A DNA stretch of 64,000 nt from Ruania albidiflava DSM 18029 (GCF_000421225.1 NZ_ATWL01000005.1:124001-188000); one strand, 5' to 3'; positions 26,461 to 37,800 are shown, counted from the first letter of the stretch. Numbers and translations are program-made. Notes: generated by a model from the letters alone, not told the origin.

Positions 26461-28446
26461 TCAGCCGGCCAGCTGCTCCAGGGCGTCCTGGACCACGTCG
26501 GCGTACAGGTACATGCCGTCCATGTCCGGGTGGATGTTGTCCGGTTGCAGCTGGTCGGGGTGCTCGGTGGCGGCGTGGTGCCAGTCGGCCACCACCACGT
26601 TCGGGTAGTCGGCGGCGATGTCGGTGAGGTTCTCGTTGGACTCCGGCACCCAGAAGCTGCTGCCGTAGATGTTCACCAGCACCACCTGGTGGTCGGGCCC
26701 GATCTCGTCCAGGGTCTCCCGGACGATGTCTTGGTCGCGCACCCCCGCGTTGGTGCCGGCGGCGATGATCACCACGTCCCGGAGGGAACCGTCGTCGATG
26801 GCTTCCTCGATCGCCGCACGCACGTCCGGCCACTGCCGGTTGGAGACGGCGTCGATCTCCATCCCGGGGAAGGTGGCGGTCAGCCCGGGAGCGGCCACGT
26901 ACATCATCGAGTCCCCAAATCCGGAGATGTCCTCACCGCTGGACAGACCGGCGGCACCGCTGTCGGTCGCCTCGCCGCCGGAGCCGTCGTCAGCTGCACC
27001 ATCCGCACCGGAGCCCTCGTGACCGTCGTCGCCCTCGCTGCTGCTCTCTTCTGAGCCGGACTGTTCCTGATCGGACCGGTCGTCCCCGGCTGTCTCCTCG
27101 TCGCCCGCGGCCCCCTCGCCCCCGCCGCCCGTGGCCTGATCACCGGCGGCAGCCCCACCACCGACCAGACCAGCGGCCTCGTCCATCGCGATCTCCACCT
27201 GCGACCGGTCCGGCGCGGTGGCGATCGCCACGGAGAAGAGCACCAGGCAGGCGACGCTCACCCCGGCGCCGATCCGGGCCGCAGTGAGCCGGCCGGGTGC
27301 GGCGATCGCTGCGCCGATGCGGCGGAAGGTCTCCTTGAAGCCGTTGCGGCGCACCGGGTTCTCGATCCACCGGAACGAGAAGGCCGCGAGCGCGATGCTC
27401 AGCACCAGCGCTGCTCCGCGTTGGATCCAGGAACCGAGAGAATCTGGCGCGACCGCCGGCGCGAACGCCGCGATCAGCAGGATCACCGGCCAGTGCCACA
27501 TGTAGATGCCGTAGGAGCGCTGTCCGATCCAGACCAGCGGCGGCAGGTCGAAGAACGCCTGCACCAGGTTCCGCTGCCCGGGGAAGGAACCGATGATCGC
27601 TGCAGTGCACAGAGAGGCGAGCAGGATACCGCCACGGTAGGCGAACGAGTTCGTCGGGTCGAGCCAGAGCATCAGCGCGACCAGGCCGACCAGCCCGGCG
27701 ATCCCGAGCAGCACCCGTGCCCGGGCGTACCAGCGCACCTGGAAGATGTTCCAAGACTGGGACGCAGCGCTGATCGCCATCGCCGCACCGATCATCAGTC
27801 CGAAGGCGTGCGTGTCAGTGCCGTAGTAGACCCGGGTGGAGTCCTGCCCGGGGGTGTACAGCACCGCCATCAACACCGCTGAGACGGAGGCCAGGGCGAG
27901 CAGCAGGCCTACTCGTTGCCGGCCGGTGCGGGTGGTCGCCATGAGGAGCACGAACACCAGCGGCCAGACGAGGTAGAACTGCTCCTCCACGGCCAGGGAC
28001 CAGAAGTTCACGAACAGCTGCGGGCTGGTGGTGTTGAAGTAGCTGGATCCGGCGTGGATCTCCACCCAGTTGTTGGAGAACGTCAGCGCGCCGATCACCT
28101 GCCGTTCGATGTGCACCAGCAGGTCGTTGCCCGCGAACAGCGCGAGCACCACCGAGACCAGCACCACGGTGACCAGCGCGGGCAGCAGCCTCCGGGCGCG
28201 GCGGGTCCAGAAGCTCCGCAGGTCGATCTTGTGCTTCTTCCGCAGCTCGCGCACCAGCAGCGTGGTGATCAGGAACCCGGAGATCACGAAGAAGACATCC
28301 ACGCCCAGGTAGCCGCCCGGCAGCGACAGGGGCCGCAGGTGGAAGACGAGCACCGCGAGGATCGCCACGGATCGTAGACCGTCGAGACCGTGGATGTGAC
28401 CGTCGCGTGCGGGCGAGCTGGCCGCTGCCCCGGGGGTTGGGGGCAC
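26461..28446 (-). CDS. Membrane O-acyltransferase with C-terminal SGNH domain (OafA/OatA type)
   Basis: A 661-aa protein expected to transfer acetyl groups across the membrane onto a surface glycan. The N-terminal acyltransferase-3 domain has about ten membrane segments; GLDGLRSVAILAVLVFH holds the conserved His, followed by YLGVDVFFVISGFLIT. FWSLAVEEQFYLVWP is also conserved. A roughly 90-residue Gly/Asp/Glu/Ser-rich linker follows. The extracellular SGNH hydrolase domain has GFGDSMMY with the catalytic Ser and DNIHPDMDG with the Asp-His pair. GTG at 28446 lies behind AAAGGGA; the frame is open further upstream but unlikely coding. It converges on the DeoR gene with an 11-bp gap. Confidence 0.88.
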   Translation of the reverse strand: MPPTPGAAASSPARDGHIHGLDGLRSVAILAVLVFHLRPLSLPGGYLGVDVFFVISGFLITTLLVRELRKKHKIDLRSFWTRRARRLLPALVTVVLVSVVLALFAGNDLLVHIERQVIGALTFSNNWVEIHAGSSYFNTTSPQLFVNFWSLAVEEQFYLVWPLVFVLLMATTRTGRQRVGLLLALASVSAVLMAVLYTPGQDSTRVYYGTDTHAFGLMIGAAMAISAASQSWNIFQVRWYARARVLLGIAGLVGLVALMLWLDPTNSFAYRGGILLASLCTAAIIGSFPGQRNLVQAFFDLPPLVWIGQRSYGIYMWHWPVILLIAAFAPAVAPDSLGSWIQRGAALVLSIALAAFSFRWIENPVRRNGFKETFRRIGAAIAAPGRLTAARIGAGVSVACLVLFSVAIATAPDRSQVEIAMDEAAGLVGGGAAAGDQATGGGGEGAAGDEETAGDDRSDQEQSGSEESSSEGDDGHEGSGADGAADDGSGGEATDSGAAGLSSGEDISGFGDSMMYVAAPGLTATFPGMEIDAVSNRQWPDVRAAIEEAIDDGSLRDVVIIAAGTNAGVRDQDIVRETLDEIGPDHQVVLVNIYGSSFWVPESNENLTDIAADYPNVVVADWHHAATEHPDQLQPDNIHPDMDGMYLYADVVQDALEQLAG

Positions 28447-28546
28447 GTCGTTCCCTTTCGTCAGGAGGACTGCGGTTCCAAGGATATGGCCGCTCCGGGC
28501 CGCAGCGGCGGGTACACGCCGAACAGCTCCGGACCGGCGGTACTGC

Positions 28547-30049
28547 TCATCCTGCCGGCACCAGTGTGAGCAGGCTGGGCTGGTCCGCTCCCGGTGAGCT
28601 GAGCACGGCGGCGCTCTCGGTGCTGGACAGCCAGCCGCCGGGGATGTCCTGCCGGTCGAGCTCAGCACCAGTGGCCGTGTCGATCCGCAGCAGCTGTCCC
28701 TCCGGCCCGTCCGGGGCGGTGACGGCTGCGGTGAGCACCCCGGCGGCGCTGACGTGACCGAACGTCACGTATCCGGCTCCCTCGCCCTCACCGAGCGTCC
28801 ACAGCTCGTCGCCGGTGCGGACGTCGACGGCGGTGAGCAGGTCCTCACCGGTGGAGACCACCCAGGCGAGCCGCTCACCGACCGGCACCGGCCCGACCTG
28901 GGCGGGCACCTCCATGTCCAGCCCGGCCCAGCCCGGCATGCTCCACCGTTCCTGCCCGTCGAACCCGAGGGACTGCACCGGTGCCTGGTCCTGGGTGATG
29001 TCCACCCGGATGCAGCCCTCGACCTGCACGTCCACCGCGGTCAACGCTTCTCCGAAACAGGGTTCGACGGCGTCCGCGGGCTGCAGCAGGTCGTCCGCAC
29101 CGTTCTCTTGGGTCCAGTCCAGCAGGGCGGAGGCGGCCAGCCCGTCCTCGGCCCACCGTTGCACGATCGCCAGGTCGGCGGTCACCTGGTTGACGGTGAC
29201 CTGCTCGTCGTCGCTGCGCGGCTGCAGGTCGTCTGCCAGCGGGATGTCCCAGGGCATCGTGCGGGCGTCCACCTCACCCCCGGCGGGGTCGAAGCGCTGC
29301 AGGGTCAGCTCGGCCTCGGTCGTCTCTGCGCTCCAGACTTCTTCGGTCGCGGTGGCAGCGACGGTCGTGATGGTCCCGGAGCTGGGCAGGTGCTCCTCGC
29401 GGACGGTGCCGTCGGTCGGGTCGATGGTGATCGCCCCGGCACGGTCCGGTTCGCTGCCCGGGCAGGGCGCGCCGTCATTGGTGAGGGTGAGCACGTCCGG
29501 AGCCGACAGGTCGGCGAAGCGCCACTCGTGACAGCTGCCGAGCTCGTCGGCCGGCAGGCTCCACAGCTCGGACCCGTCCGCCCAGTCCAGCATGGTCAGC
29601 GCTACGGAGTCGCCGTCCGGGCTGAGCACGGCGACGCCGGCGCCGGTGGCCATCGTGGTGGGCTGGTAGTAGTCCTCGATCACCCCAGCGTGGGTCCACA
29701 GCTCCTCACCGGCCGGGTCGTAGGCCGCGACCTCGCGGGTGCCGTCGCCACCGTCCGGTTCACCGACCGCGAGCACAGCAGTGCCCGGCACCGATGCGAC
29801 CAGGATGGCACCGGCAGGCACCTCGGCCCAGTCGCCCAGCTCGGCCGGTGTCTCCGGACCAGTGGGATCGTCGCTCGGTTCGCCGTCCGCGCCGGAGCTG
29901 CCGCCCGGGTCCTCTGTCGGCGGCTCCGCTGGTGCGTCGCCGGTGCCGCAGCCGACGGCGAGCAGCAGCAGGCCAGCTCCGGCGGTAGCGAGCGCCCTGC
30001 CGCGAGCACTGCCCCGCAGGGTGCGCTGATGGGTACCCCTGATGGACAT
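28547..30049 (-). CDS. Lipoprotein with PQQ-like beta-propeller
   Basis: A 500-aa surface lipoprotein. Its N-terminus has basic residues, a hydrophobic core and LLLLAVGCG, a good lipobox with Cys near residue 34. A Ser/Gly/Asp/Pro-rich linker follows. The rest holds PQQ-like propeller blades, seen as repeated YDPAGEELWTH, WADGSELWSLP, FDGQERWSMP and VRTGDELWTLG stretches. Such propellers usually serve as protein-binding scaffolds; no ligand or enzyme activity can be assigned. The ATG at 30049 follows GGAGGGGG. It is transcribed towards the acyltransferase gene 100 bp away. Confidence 0.8.
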   Translation of the reverse strand: MSIRGTHQRTLRGSARGRALATAGAGLLLLAVGCGTGDAPAEPPTEDPGGSSGADGEPSDDPTGPETPAELGDWAEVPAGAILVASVPGTAVLAVGEPDGGDGTREVAAYDPAGEELWTHAGVIEDYYQPTTMATGAGVAVLSPDGDSVALTMLDWADGSELWSLPADELGSCHEWRFADLSAPDVLTLTNDGAPCPGSEPDRAGAITIDPTDGTVREEHLPSSGTITTVAATATEEVWSAETTEAELTLQRFDPAGGEVDARTMPWDIPLADDLQPRSDDEQVTVNQVTADLAIVQRWAEDGLAASALLDWTQENGADDLLQPADAVEPCFGEALTAVDVQVEGCIRVDITQDQAPVQSLGFDGQERWSMPGWAGLDMEVPAQVGPVPVGERLAWVVSTGEDLLTAVDVRTGDELWTLGEGEGAGYVTFGHVSAAGVLTAAVTAPDGPEGQLLRIDTATGAELDRQDIPGGWLSSTESAAVLSSPGADQPSLLTLVPAG

Positions 30050-30306
30050 CTGTCCCCCTCCAGGTAGATGTGGTCCACGTCGCCCCCTGCGACGACTCGA
30101 GCAAGCGGGTCGGCCTCGTCGAGTGCGGTGGACTCTGCCACAGTCACGCCGCAGATGCACGGACAAATCGCGGAGTGCCCTGTCCTCCTCGTGATGGACC
30201 CGTCTCGCCCACACGAAGGACCTCGACCACCGAGGCGCTCCGTCGCTGTGGTGAACCTCACCCCAGATGCTTGTCCAGCCTGTCGTCGCATTGTTACCAA
30301 GAGTGC

Positions 30307-32016
30307 ATGAGACGCAACGTGAGGGTCCGCAGATCAGCACCACTGGCCGGTGTCGCCGCCGCAGCGATGCTGCTCCTCGGGGCGAGCACACCGGCCGCCG
30401 CGCAACCGGGGAGTGCCCAGCCGGGAGGTGCGCAGCCGGCCGATCGCTCCGACGAGGCACGCGTTCCTGCTGATGCCGCCCAGGTGGAGGCGCCGGTGCC
30501 CGAGGTGGACTGGGCGGCGTGCGGCGAGGGGCTCGAGCAGTTCGACTGCACCAGCGTGGAGGTACCCAGCGACTACGACGAACCGAACGGGCGAACCACC
30601 ACGATCGCGATGACCCGGCTGCCGGCCACCGACCCGGAGCACAAGATCGGCTCCCTGTTCCTGAACTTCGGCGGACCCGGCGGCCCGGGTGTGGAGTCGC
30701 TGCACCAGCTCGGCAGCTCACTGTTCACCGAGGAGGTGCGTGCTCAGTTCGACATCATCGGCTTCGACCCGCGCGGGGTGGGTACCTCCGACCCGGTCAC
30801 CTGCTTCCCGGACCAGGAGACGGAGAACGCGTTCGCCTCCCAGATGGAGGCCTTCCCGGTGGGCCACCGCGAAGAGGTGCGGTTCATGGCCCAGACCGTC
30901 ACACTCGGCGTGTCCTGCACCGCAGTCTCCGGGGACCGGATCGCCACCTCGTCGACGGCGAACGTCGCCCGGGACATGGACCTGCTCCGCCAGGCGGTGG
31001 GCGATCAGCAGCTGAACTACGTGGGCTACTCCTACGGCACCATCCTCGGCGCCACCTACGGCCAGCTGTTCGGTGACCGGATCCGCACCATGGTGCTGGA
31101 CGGCACGGTGGACCCGGAGGCATGGGTCGGCGAGGGCGACGAGCGCAGCCTGGGCCGCCGGATGGGCCAGGCGGTCGCCACCGACGAGACCTACCACGAG
31201 TTCCTCCGGCTGTGCGGCGAGGCCGGACCGCAGAACTGTGCGCTGGCCGGGCTCGGTGATCCCGAGCAGGTGGTAGAGGAGCTGTTCGACCAGCTGAAGG
31301 AGACCCCGGCCGAGGTGCCACTGCCGGACGGGTCCACCACGGAGATCGGCTACGACGACGCCGTCTACCTGGTGTTCCAGTCGATGTACTCCCCGACGCA
31401 GTGGTCCGACCTGGCCGCCACCCTGGCCGCCCTGGTCGAGCCCGAGCAGCAGAACCGGGCGTTCTCCGCCCAGTCCACCGGTGCGGACTCGATCCGGGAC
31501 TTCCTGCGCAAGATCGGGTTCTTGGAGGACTACGCCTCGGTCGGTGGGGCACTGGCGAGCATGTGCATGGACACCCACAACCCCGGCACGCTGGCCGACT
31601 ACCCGGCCCAGGCCGCGGCCGCCGAGGAGGAGGCACCGCACTTCGGTCCGGCGCGGGCCTGGGTGGGCTCGCAGTGCGAGACGGTCGGGGTCAGCGACGA
31701 GGACGCCTACACCGGGCCGTGGGAGCAGTCCAGCGACGCCCCGGTGCTGGTGATCGGCACCCGGTACGACCCGGCCACCCCGTATGAGTTCACCGAGCCG
31801 TACGCCCAGAAGTGGCCGAACGCGGCGATGCTGACCGTGGAGGGCTACGGGCACACCACGATGATGACGCCGAGCTCGTGCGCGAACGCGGCGATCGAGG
31901 ACTACCTCATCGACCGGCAGACCACCGACGGGGCGACCTGCACCCAGGACGTGGCCCCGTTCACCCCGGCGGCCGAGCAGGATCAGCCCGAGCTGGTCCC
32001 CGCAGCACTCGGCTGA
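30307..32016 (+). CDS. Secreted alpha/beta hydrolase, tripeptidyl aminopeptidase-like (SlpD/TAP type)
   Basis: A 569-aa exported hydrolase. The signal peptide (basic MRRNVRVRR, Ala/Leu core, TPAAAQ) is probably cleaved near residue 32. FLNFGGPGGPGVESL is the oxyanion region, VGYSYGTILG carries the nucleophile Ser, and a TAP-like C-terminal domain supplies Asp in GTRYDPATP and His in GYGHTTM. Relatives in Streptomyces remove tripeptides from the N-termini of secreted proteins. ATG 30307 is the only start that gives a complete signal peptide. It diverges from the PQQ lipoprotein across 257 bp. Confidence 0.88.
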   Translation: MRRNVRVRRSAPLAGVAAAAMLLLGASTPAAAQPGSAQPGGAQPADRSDEARVPADAAQVEAPVPEVDWAACGEGLEQFDCTSVEVPSDYDEPNGRTTTIAMTRLPATDPEHKIGSLFLNFGGPGGPGVESLHQLGSSLFTEEVRAQFDIIGFDPRGVGTSDPVTCFPDQETENAFASQMEAFPVGHREEVRFMAQTVTLGVSCTAVSGDRIATSSTANVARDMDLLRQAVGDQQLNYVGYSYGTILGATYGQLFGDRIRTMVLDGTVDPEAWVGEGDERSLGRRMGQAVATDETYHEFLRLCGEAGPQNCALAGLGDPEQVVEELFDQLKETPAEVPLPDGSTTEIGYDDAVYLVFQSMYSPTQWSDLAATLAALVEPEQQNRAFSAQSTGADSIRDFLRKIGFLEDYASVGGALASMCMDTHNPGTLADYPAQAAAAEEEAPHFGPARAWVGSQCETVGVSDEDAYTGPWEQSSDAPVLVIGTRYDPATPYEFTEPYAQKWPNAAMLTVEGYGHTTMMTPSSCANAAIEDYLIDRQTTDGATCTQDVAPFTPAAEQDQPELVPAALG

Positions 32017-32037
32017 CCGCTCTCCCCTCTGTTCGCC

Positions 32038-32089
32038 AACGCTCGCCTCCGCGGCCTCTGAAACATTTCAGGTCGCGGAGGCGAGCGTT
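32038..32089. repeat. Long inverted repeat, family member C (convergent intergenic)
   Basis: Perfect 16-bp arms (AACGCTCGCCTCCGCG / CGCGGAGGCGAGCGTT) enclose a loop with its own palindrome, CTGAA-ACAT-TTCAG. It lies between the convergent hydrolase and pcrA stops. Arms and loop match the plan of the elements at 3985 and 9105. Confidence 0.82.
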
Positions 32090-32169
32090 CGGCACCCGGG
32101 GCGGAGGCGGCGACCGGCGCGCAGCTGGGGGTACAGCGCCACCATCGAGCAGGCGGCCGGAGCAGCGAC

Positions 32170-34653
32170 CTACAGCTTGGTCACCGGGGAGTAGCGCAGC
32201 AGCAGCCGCTTGGTCCCGCTCTCGCCGAAGTCGATCTTCGCGACGGCGTTGCTCCCCGTGCCCTCCAGGGCCACCACCCGGCCCATCCCGTAGGCGTCGT
32301 GGGTGACCCGGTCGCCCACGTCCAGGCTCGGCACGTCCGCCCGAGGGGTCGCCGACCCGAACGACGGCGCTCCCTCACCGCGCGTCGTCCGCGCCGCCGG
32401 CCGGGACGGGCCACGCGAGCCACGCCGACCTGTACCGGAGCCGATCGCCCCACCACCGGTGAACGACCCACCCCGCAGTGTCGTCGAGGACGCCTCGGCG
32501 CGCTCGTAGTGCACCAGCTCCTCCGGCACGTCGGCCAGGAACCGGCTGGCCGGGAACTCGTTCGGCAGCCCGAAGGTGGTGCGCACCGCAGCGCGGGTCA
32601 GGTACAGCCGCTCCCGGGCCCGGGTGAGGGCCACATAGGCGAGCCGGCGTTCCTCGGCCAGCTCGGCCGAGTCCGCCAGGGACCGCTGGTGCGGGAACGT
32701 GCCGTCCTCCAGACCGGTGACGAACACCACCGGGAACTCCAGCCCCTTGGCGGTGTGCACGGTCATCAGCGTGACCATGCCCTTGCCGTCGTCGTTCTCC
32801 GGGATCTGGTCGGCATCGGCCACCAGTGCCACCCGCTCCAGGAAGTCGCCCAGGTCGCCGTCCGGCTCCGCAGCGGTGAACTCAGCGGCCACGGCGTGCA
32901 GCTCGGCCAGGTTCTCCACCCGGGAGGCGTCCTGCGGGTCGCTGCTGGCGCGCAGCTCGGCCAGATAACCCGACCGGTCCAGGGCCGCATCGAGCACCTC
33001 CGCCGGCGTCGCGCCCCCCTCGGCGAGCTCCCGCAGCCCGCCGATCAGCCCGGCGAACGCCTTCACGTTTGCCATCGACCGGGTGGCCAGGCCGAGCACG
33101 TTCTCGTGGTCGTCCACAGCGGCACCGAAGGAGATCCGCTCCCGTTCGGCGTGCGCGGCGAGCATCGCCTCGGCCCGGTCCCCCAGCCCGCGCTTGGGCA
33201 CGTTCAGGATGCGCCGGATGCTCACCGAGTCGTCCGGGTTGATGATCGCCCGCAGGTAGGCGATCGCGTCCTTGATCTCCCGGCGCTCGTAGAACCGGGT
33301 GCCGCCGACCACCTTGTAGGGCAGCCCGACCCGGATCAGCACCTCCTCCAGCGCCCGGGACTGGGCGTTGGTGCGGTAGAAGATCGCCACATCGCCGGGC
33401 ACGATCTCGCCGGCGTCCACCAGCCGGTCGATCTCTCCTGCGATGTACCGGGCCTCCTCGTGCTCGTGGTCGGCGACGTAGCCGACGATCTTCGGACCCT
33501 CGCCGGAGTCGGTCCACAGGTTCTTCACCCGCCGGCCCTCGTTGCGGGAGATCACCGCGTTCGCCGCGGACAGGATCGTCTGCGTGGACCGGTAGTTCTG
33601 CTCCAGCAGGATGGTGCGCGCCTGCGGGTAGTCGGTCTCGAACTCCACGATGTTGCGGATGCTCGCCCCGCGGAAGGCGTAGATGGACTGGTCGGCATCG
33701 CCGACCACGGTGAGCTCAGCCGGCGGCAGGGTGGGCGCGCCCTGCTCGGCCGGAGCGGCAGGTGAGCCGTCCTGACCGGGTGAGGTTGCGCCGTCGTGCT
33801 CCGGGACCCCGGTGAGCTCACGGACCAGCACGTACTGGGCCTGGTTGGTGTCCTGGTACTCGTCCACCAGGATGTGCCGGAACCGGCGCCGGTAGTGCTC
33901 GGCCACCGCGGGGAAGGCCTGCAGCAGGTTCACGGTCGTCATGATCAGGTCGTCGAAGTCCAGCGCGTTCGCCTGCCGGAGCCGCTCGGTGTACAGCCGG
34001 TAGGCGGCGGCCAGGTTCGCCTCGTTCGGGTTGTTCTCGGAGATCGACTCGCTGTAGGCGTCCGGGTCGATCAGCTCGTTCTTCAGGTCCGAGACCCGGT
34101 GGCTGAACGCCTTCGGTGGGAACCGTTTCGGGTCCAGGTCCAGCTCCCGGCAGACCAGGGTCATCAGCCGCTGGGAGTCGGCGGCGTCATAGATGGAGAA
34201 GGAGGAGCGCAGCCCGAGCGTCTTCGCCTCCCGGCGCAGGATCCGCACGCAGGCGGAGTGGAAGGTGGACACCCACATGGTCCGGGCTCGGTCCCCCACC
34301 AGCTCGGCGACCCGTTCGCGCATCTCCGCAGCGGCCTTGTTCGTGAACGTGATCGCCAGGATCTGCCCCGGACGCGCGCGGCCGGTGGCCAGCAGGTAGG
34401 CGATCCGGTGGGTGAGCACGCGGGTCTTGCCCGAACCGGCGCCGGCGATGATCAGCAGCTGCCCGCCCTCGTGCACCACAGCCGCCCGCTGCTGCGGGTT
34501 CAGGCCCTCCAGGAGGGCCTCAGCAGCCAGTGACGGCGGAGCCTGGGTCCCGCTGTCGGCCTCCTCGGCCGCGGGCGGGCCGGGCAGGTGGGAGTCGGCG
34601 CCGAGCGGGGGCGCGCCGGCGAACATGGGCAGGTCGTCGAACAGTGAGGTCAT
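32170..34653 (-). CDS. pcrA: ATP-dependent DNA helicase, UvrD/PcrA
   Basis: An 827-aa superfamily 1A helicase with 3'-5' polarity, acting in excision repair, replication and removal of RecA. LNPQQRAAVVHEGG is the Q motif, AGAGSGKTRVLTH the Walker A, ILVDEYQDTNQAQY motif II, VGDADQSIYAFRGA motif III and TVHTAKGLEFPVVF motif V. The C-terminus ends in a Tudor-like RNA-polymerase-binding domain (VGDRVTHDAYGMGRVV). A Pro/Ala/Gly-rich insert (near residues 295-320) sits between motif II and motif III. The ATG at 34653 is preferred over an upstream one at 34686. In mycobacteria uvrD1 lies close to sucC; here about 17.5 kb separate them. Confidence 0.96.
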   Translation of the reverse strand: MTSLFDDLPMFAGAPPLGADSHLPGPPAAEEADSGTQAPPSLAAEALLEGLNPQQRAAVVHEGGQLLIIAGAGSGKTRVLTHRIAYLLATGRARPGQILAITFTNKAAAEMRERVAELVGDRARTMWVSTFHSACVRILRREAKTLGLRSSFSIYDAADSQRLMTLVCRELDLDPKRFPPKAFSHRVSDLKNELIDPDAYSESISENNPNEANLAAAYRLYTERLRQANALDFDDLIMTTVNLLQAFPAVAEHYRRRFRHILVDEYQDTNQAQYVLVRELTGVPEHDGATSPGQDGSPAAPAEQGAPTLPPAELTVVGDADQSIYAFRGASIRNIVEFETDYPQARTILLEQNYRSTQTILSAANAVISRNEGRRVKNLWTDSGEGPKIVGYVADHEHEEARYIAGEIDRLVDAGEIVPGDVAIFYRTNAQSRALEEVLIRVGLPYKVVGGTRFYERREIKDAIAYLRAIINPDDSVSIRRILNVPKRGLGDRAEAMLAAHAERERISFGAAVDDHENVLGLATRSMANVKAFAGLIGGLRELAEGGATPAEVLDAALDRSGYLAELRASSDPQDASRVENLAELHAVAAEFTAAEPDGDLGDFLERVALVADADQIPENDDGKGMVTLMTVHTAKGLEFPVVFVTGLEDGTFPHQRSLADSAELAEERRLAYVALTRARERLYLTRAAVRTTFGLPNEFPASRFLADVPEELVHYERAEASSTTLRGGSFTGGGAIGSGTGRRGSRGPSRPAARTTRGEGAPSFGSATPRADVPSLDVGDRVTHDAYGMGRVVALEGTGSNAVAKIDFGESGTKRLLLRYSPVTKL

Positions 34654-34806
34654 GTCGGGAACGAGCCTACGTGCTGGCGCCGACACCGGGTGCCGATGGA
34701 CGATCCGGCCGGCCGTGGCCGAGGCAGTGCCACGGTGCCGATACCCTCACAACGTGAATCTTGCCCAGGGGCAGCCCGCTCGAGAGCACGAGGGAGAATC
34801 CAGGAA

Positions 34807-37800
34807 GTGAGCACGATCCGAGTCGGCAGCGGATTCCTCCGCAGGGACCTGTTCAGCGCGGTCACCGCAGCACGGCCCGGTGACGTGCTCGTGCTGGATG
34901 CGGGCACCTACGAGGTGCCGGACGGGTTCACGATCGGGAACCTGGTGATGACCGGTGCTGGCGAGCGCACCGAGGTGGTGATCGAGACCGCGTTCAACGT
35001 GACCGGTCACCTGAAGATGTCGAACCTCACGCTGCGCTCCGCTCCGTTCAAGACCGCGATCCACGTGAACGGCCAGCGGGCGCGCGTCGATCTGGAGAAC
35101 GTCGATGTCGCGAGCGATCCGACCGCGCGCTACGTCGGAATCTGGGTCGACCGCGGGTCGCTGACGATGGCCGGCTCGCGGATCTGGACCTCGTCCTCGA
35201 AGGACACTCCGCTGGGCACGTCCGTGCTCGTCGAGGCGGGTGCTTCGATCTGGCTGACCGACACCCACTGCGGCTCCAGCATCGTGCAGCTGAAGCGCGG
35301 GACCGGCACGCTCTCGAACGCGGTGATGGGCTGCCTGCTGCTGGAGGACGCCAGCCGGGTGACCTCGCGCGACGTCGTCCAGATGGGGAACGCCGCGAAC
35401 CGGCGCGTGCTGGTGCTCGCCGACGAGTCCACCTGCAGCCTGGCGACGCTCCGCGCCACCGACGGCTGGACCGAAGGGGTGGTCGAGAACAGCCTGTTGC
35501 GGCTGGCCTCGTTCCTGCCCGCTCCGGGCGCCGAGACCGAGAAGGTCGTCCTGCACACCTCCGGACGCGGGCTGGTGCACGCACCCGATGACATCGTCCA
35601 CATCGTCGATGACGACGAGCCCGACCGTGCTGAGCCGGCGCCCGCCGCACCGACGGTGCACACCTGGCGCGCCGACGCCGGACTGGACTGGGCCGCGGTG
35701 CAGTCCCAGCTGCGGGAAGGTGACACCCTGCTGCTGGAGGAGGGTGAGTACACCATCCCCGACGCCGTGGTGCTGGACTTCGACCTGCAGGGGAAGGGCA
35801 GGGCTGGCAACATCCGCCTCACCGCGTCACTCTCCGCCCAGGACGGTACGGCACGCTCGGTGGCGAACCTGACGTTGTCCGGACTTCCCGAGCACAACTA
35901 CCTGCGGGTGTCCGGCGGGAGCGAGGTCACGCTCTCCTCTGTGCAGGTCGACCAGCGGGGCGCGGGCGCGTTCTATCCCGTGCATGTCGAAGACGGGCGC
36001 CTCATGATGGACGGATGTGAACTCACCGGACGCTCGGAGGAGGACTTCGCAGCCTCGGTCAACGTGGCCGGCGGTGAGCTCGTGGCGACCAGCAGCGAGG
36101 TCGGTGCGGCGCAGCTCAGCGACGGCGGCACCGCGCAGCTGTCGGACTGCGGGTTCTCCGGGATCTTCGCCGACGAGAACACAGTGGTCGAGTCCCACAG
36201 CGAGCTGCGACACCACCTCGAACCCGGCAAGTTCGCCTGCGTGGTGAGCACCGGGGCGAGGGTCGAGCTCGACCGGGTCGTCTCCGACGACCCGGAGTTC
36301 GCAGTGGACGTGCGTGGCGGCACGTTCGCGATGACCGAGCTGGTCGCGGCCGACGGTGCCTACGTCCGCGTGGGCGGCGACGGCACCGTCGACCGCGTGC
36401 CCGACTGGGTCGAGGTGCTCGATGCGGAAGGCGACGAACCCGACCAGACGGTGCAGACGTCGTCGGAGGTAGCGGCGGCTGCCCCGGCCGGCGACGATCC
36501 CGCGCCCGCACCGAACGGCAGCGACGTGCGGGCCCGGCCGGAGGACGAGACCAGGCAGGACGAGGCCGGGACCGGCGACCCGATGGCGCAGATCGACGCC
36601 CTGCTGGGACTGCAGAAGGTCAAGAAGCAGATCCGCTCCTTCCTGCAGACCGTCGAGTTCAACCGGGCGCGGGAGGCGCAGGGCCTGCCCGGTGTGGAGA
36701 TGACGCTGCACTCGATGTTCCTCGGCGGCCCGGGGACCGGCAAGACGACCGTGGCGCGGTTGCTGGGCCAGGCGCTGCACGAGGCTGGCGTCATCCCGTC
36801 GGCGAAGTTCCGGGAGGTCGATCCGGAGAAGCTCATCTCCCCGAACATCGGCGAGACCGCACAGAAGACCCGCGCTGTGCTCGACGATGCGCTCGGCGGG
36901 CTGCTGTTCATCGACGAGGCCTACGGCCTGCACCAGGAGAGCGGCACGAACTACGGCCAGCAGGCGGTCGATACCATCCTGAAGTTCATGGAGGACCACC
37001 GGTCGGAGATCGTGGTGGTCTTCGCCGGCTACGCGGACAAGATGCAGGGGCTCCTGGGCATGAACCCCGGGCTCCGTTCCCGTATCCCGAACGAGTTCGA
37101 GTTCGAGGACTACACCGACAGCGAGATCGTGGACATCGGGCTGTCCATGCTCGCCGCTGAGGGTTACACCCTGGACGAAGAGCTGTACGGGCAGATCATC
37201 CGGCGCAAGTACGCCGCCACCAGCGACCGGTCGAACGGCCGGTGGATCCGCAACCGGAACGAGGAGCTGCAGAAGGTGCTCATCTCCCGCGTCGTGGAGA
37301 CCGGGGCGAGCGACACCACATCGATCCTGGACGAGGACCTGCACACCTTCGCGGGCGGTGACGCTGCGTCGAAGGAGGACCGGATCGAGGAACTGCTGGC
37401 CGAGCTCGACGGGATGCTCGGCCTGGAGCCGGTCAAGGAGTTCGTGCGCGACCTGACCGTGCAGGTGCAGGCGGACCGCCGGCTCGCTCGCGCCGGGGTG
37501 ATCACCTCCCAGCCCTCGTACCACATGGTGTTCGCCGGCGGCCCGGGCACGGGAAAGACCACGGTGGCGCGGATCATCGCCGGTCTGTTCCACGCCCTGG
37601 GCATCCTGGAGCGCTCGTACGTGGAGGAGGTGAACCCCAGCAGAGACCTGATCGGCAGGTACATCGGTCAGACCGAGCAGCGCACGAGCCAGGTCATCGA
37701 CCAGGCGATGGGTGGGGTGCTGTTCATCGACGAGGCGTACCAGATGAGCTCTGGCGACAGCGCCAACGACTTCGGGCCCAAGGCGCTGGAGACCCTGCTG

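Noticed and set aside
28447-28668. N-terminal extension of the acyltransferase frame
   Set aside because: The extra 74 residues are Pro/Arg/Cys-rich and unlike the family; GTG 28446 has a ribosome-binding site and sits right before the first membrane helix.
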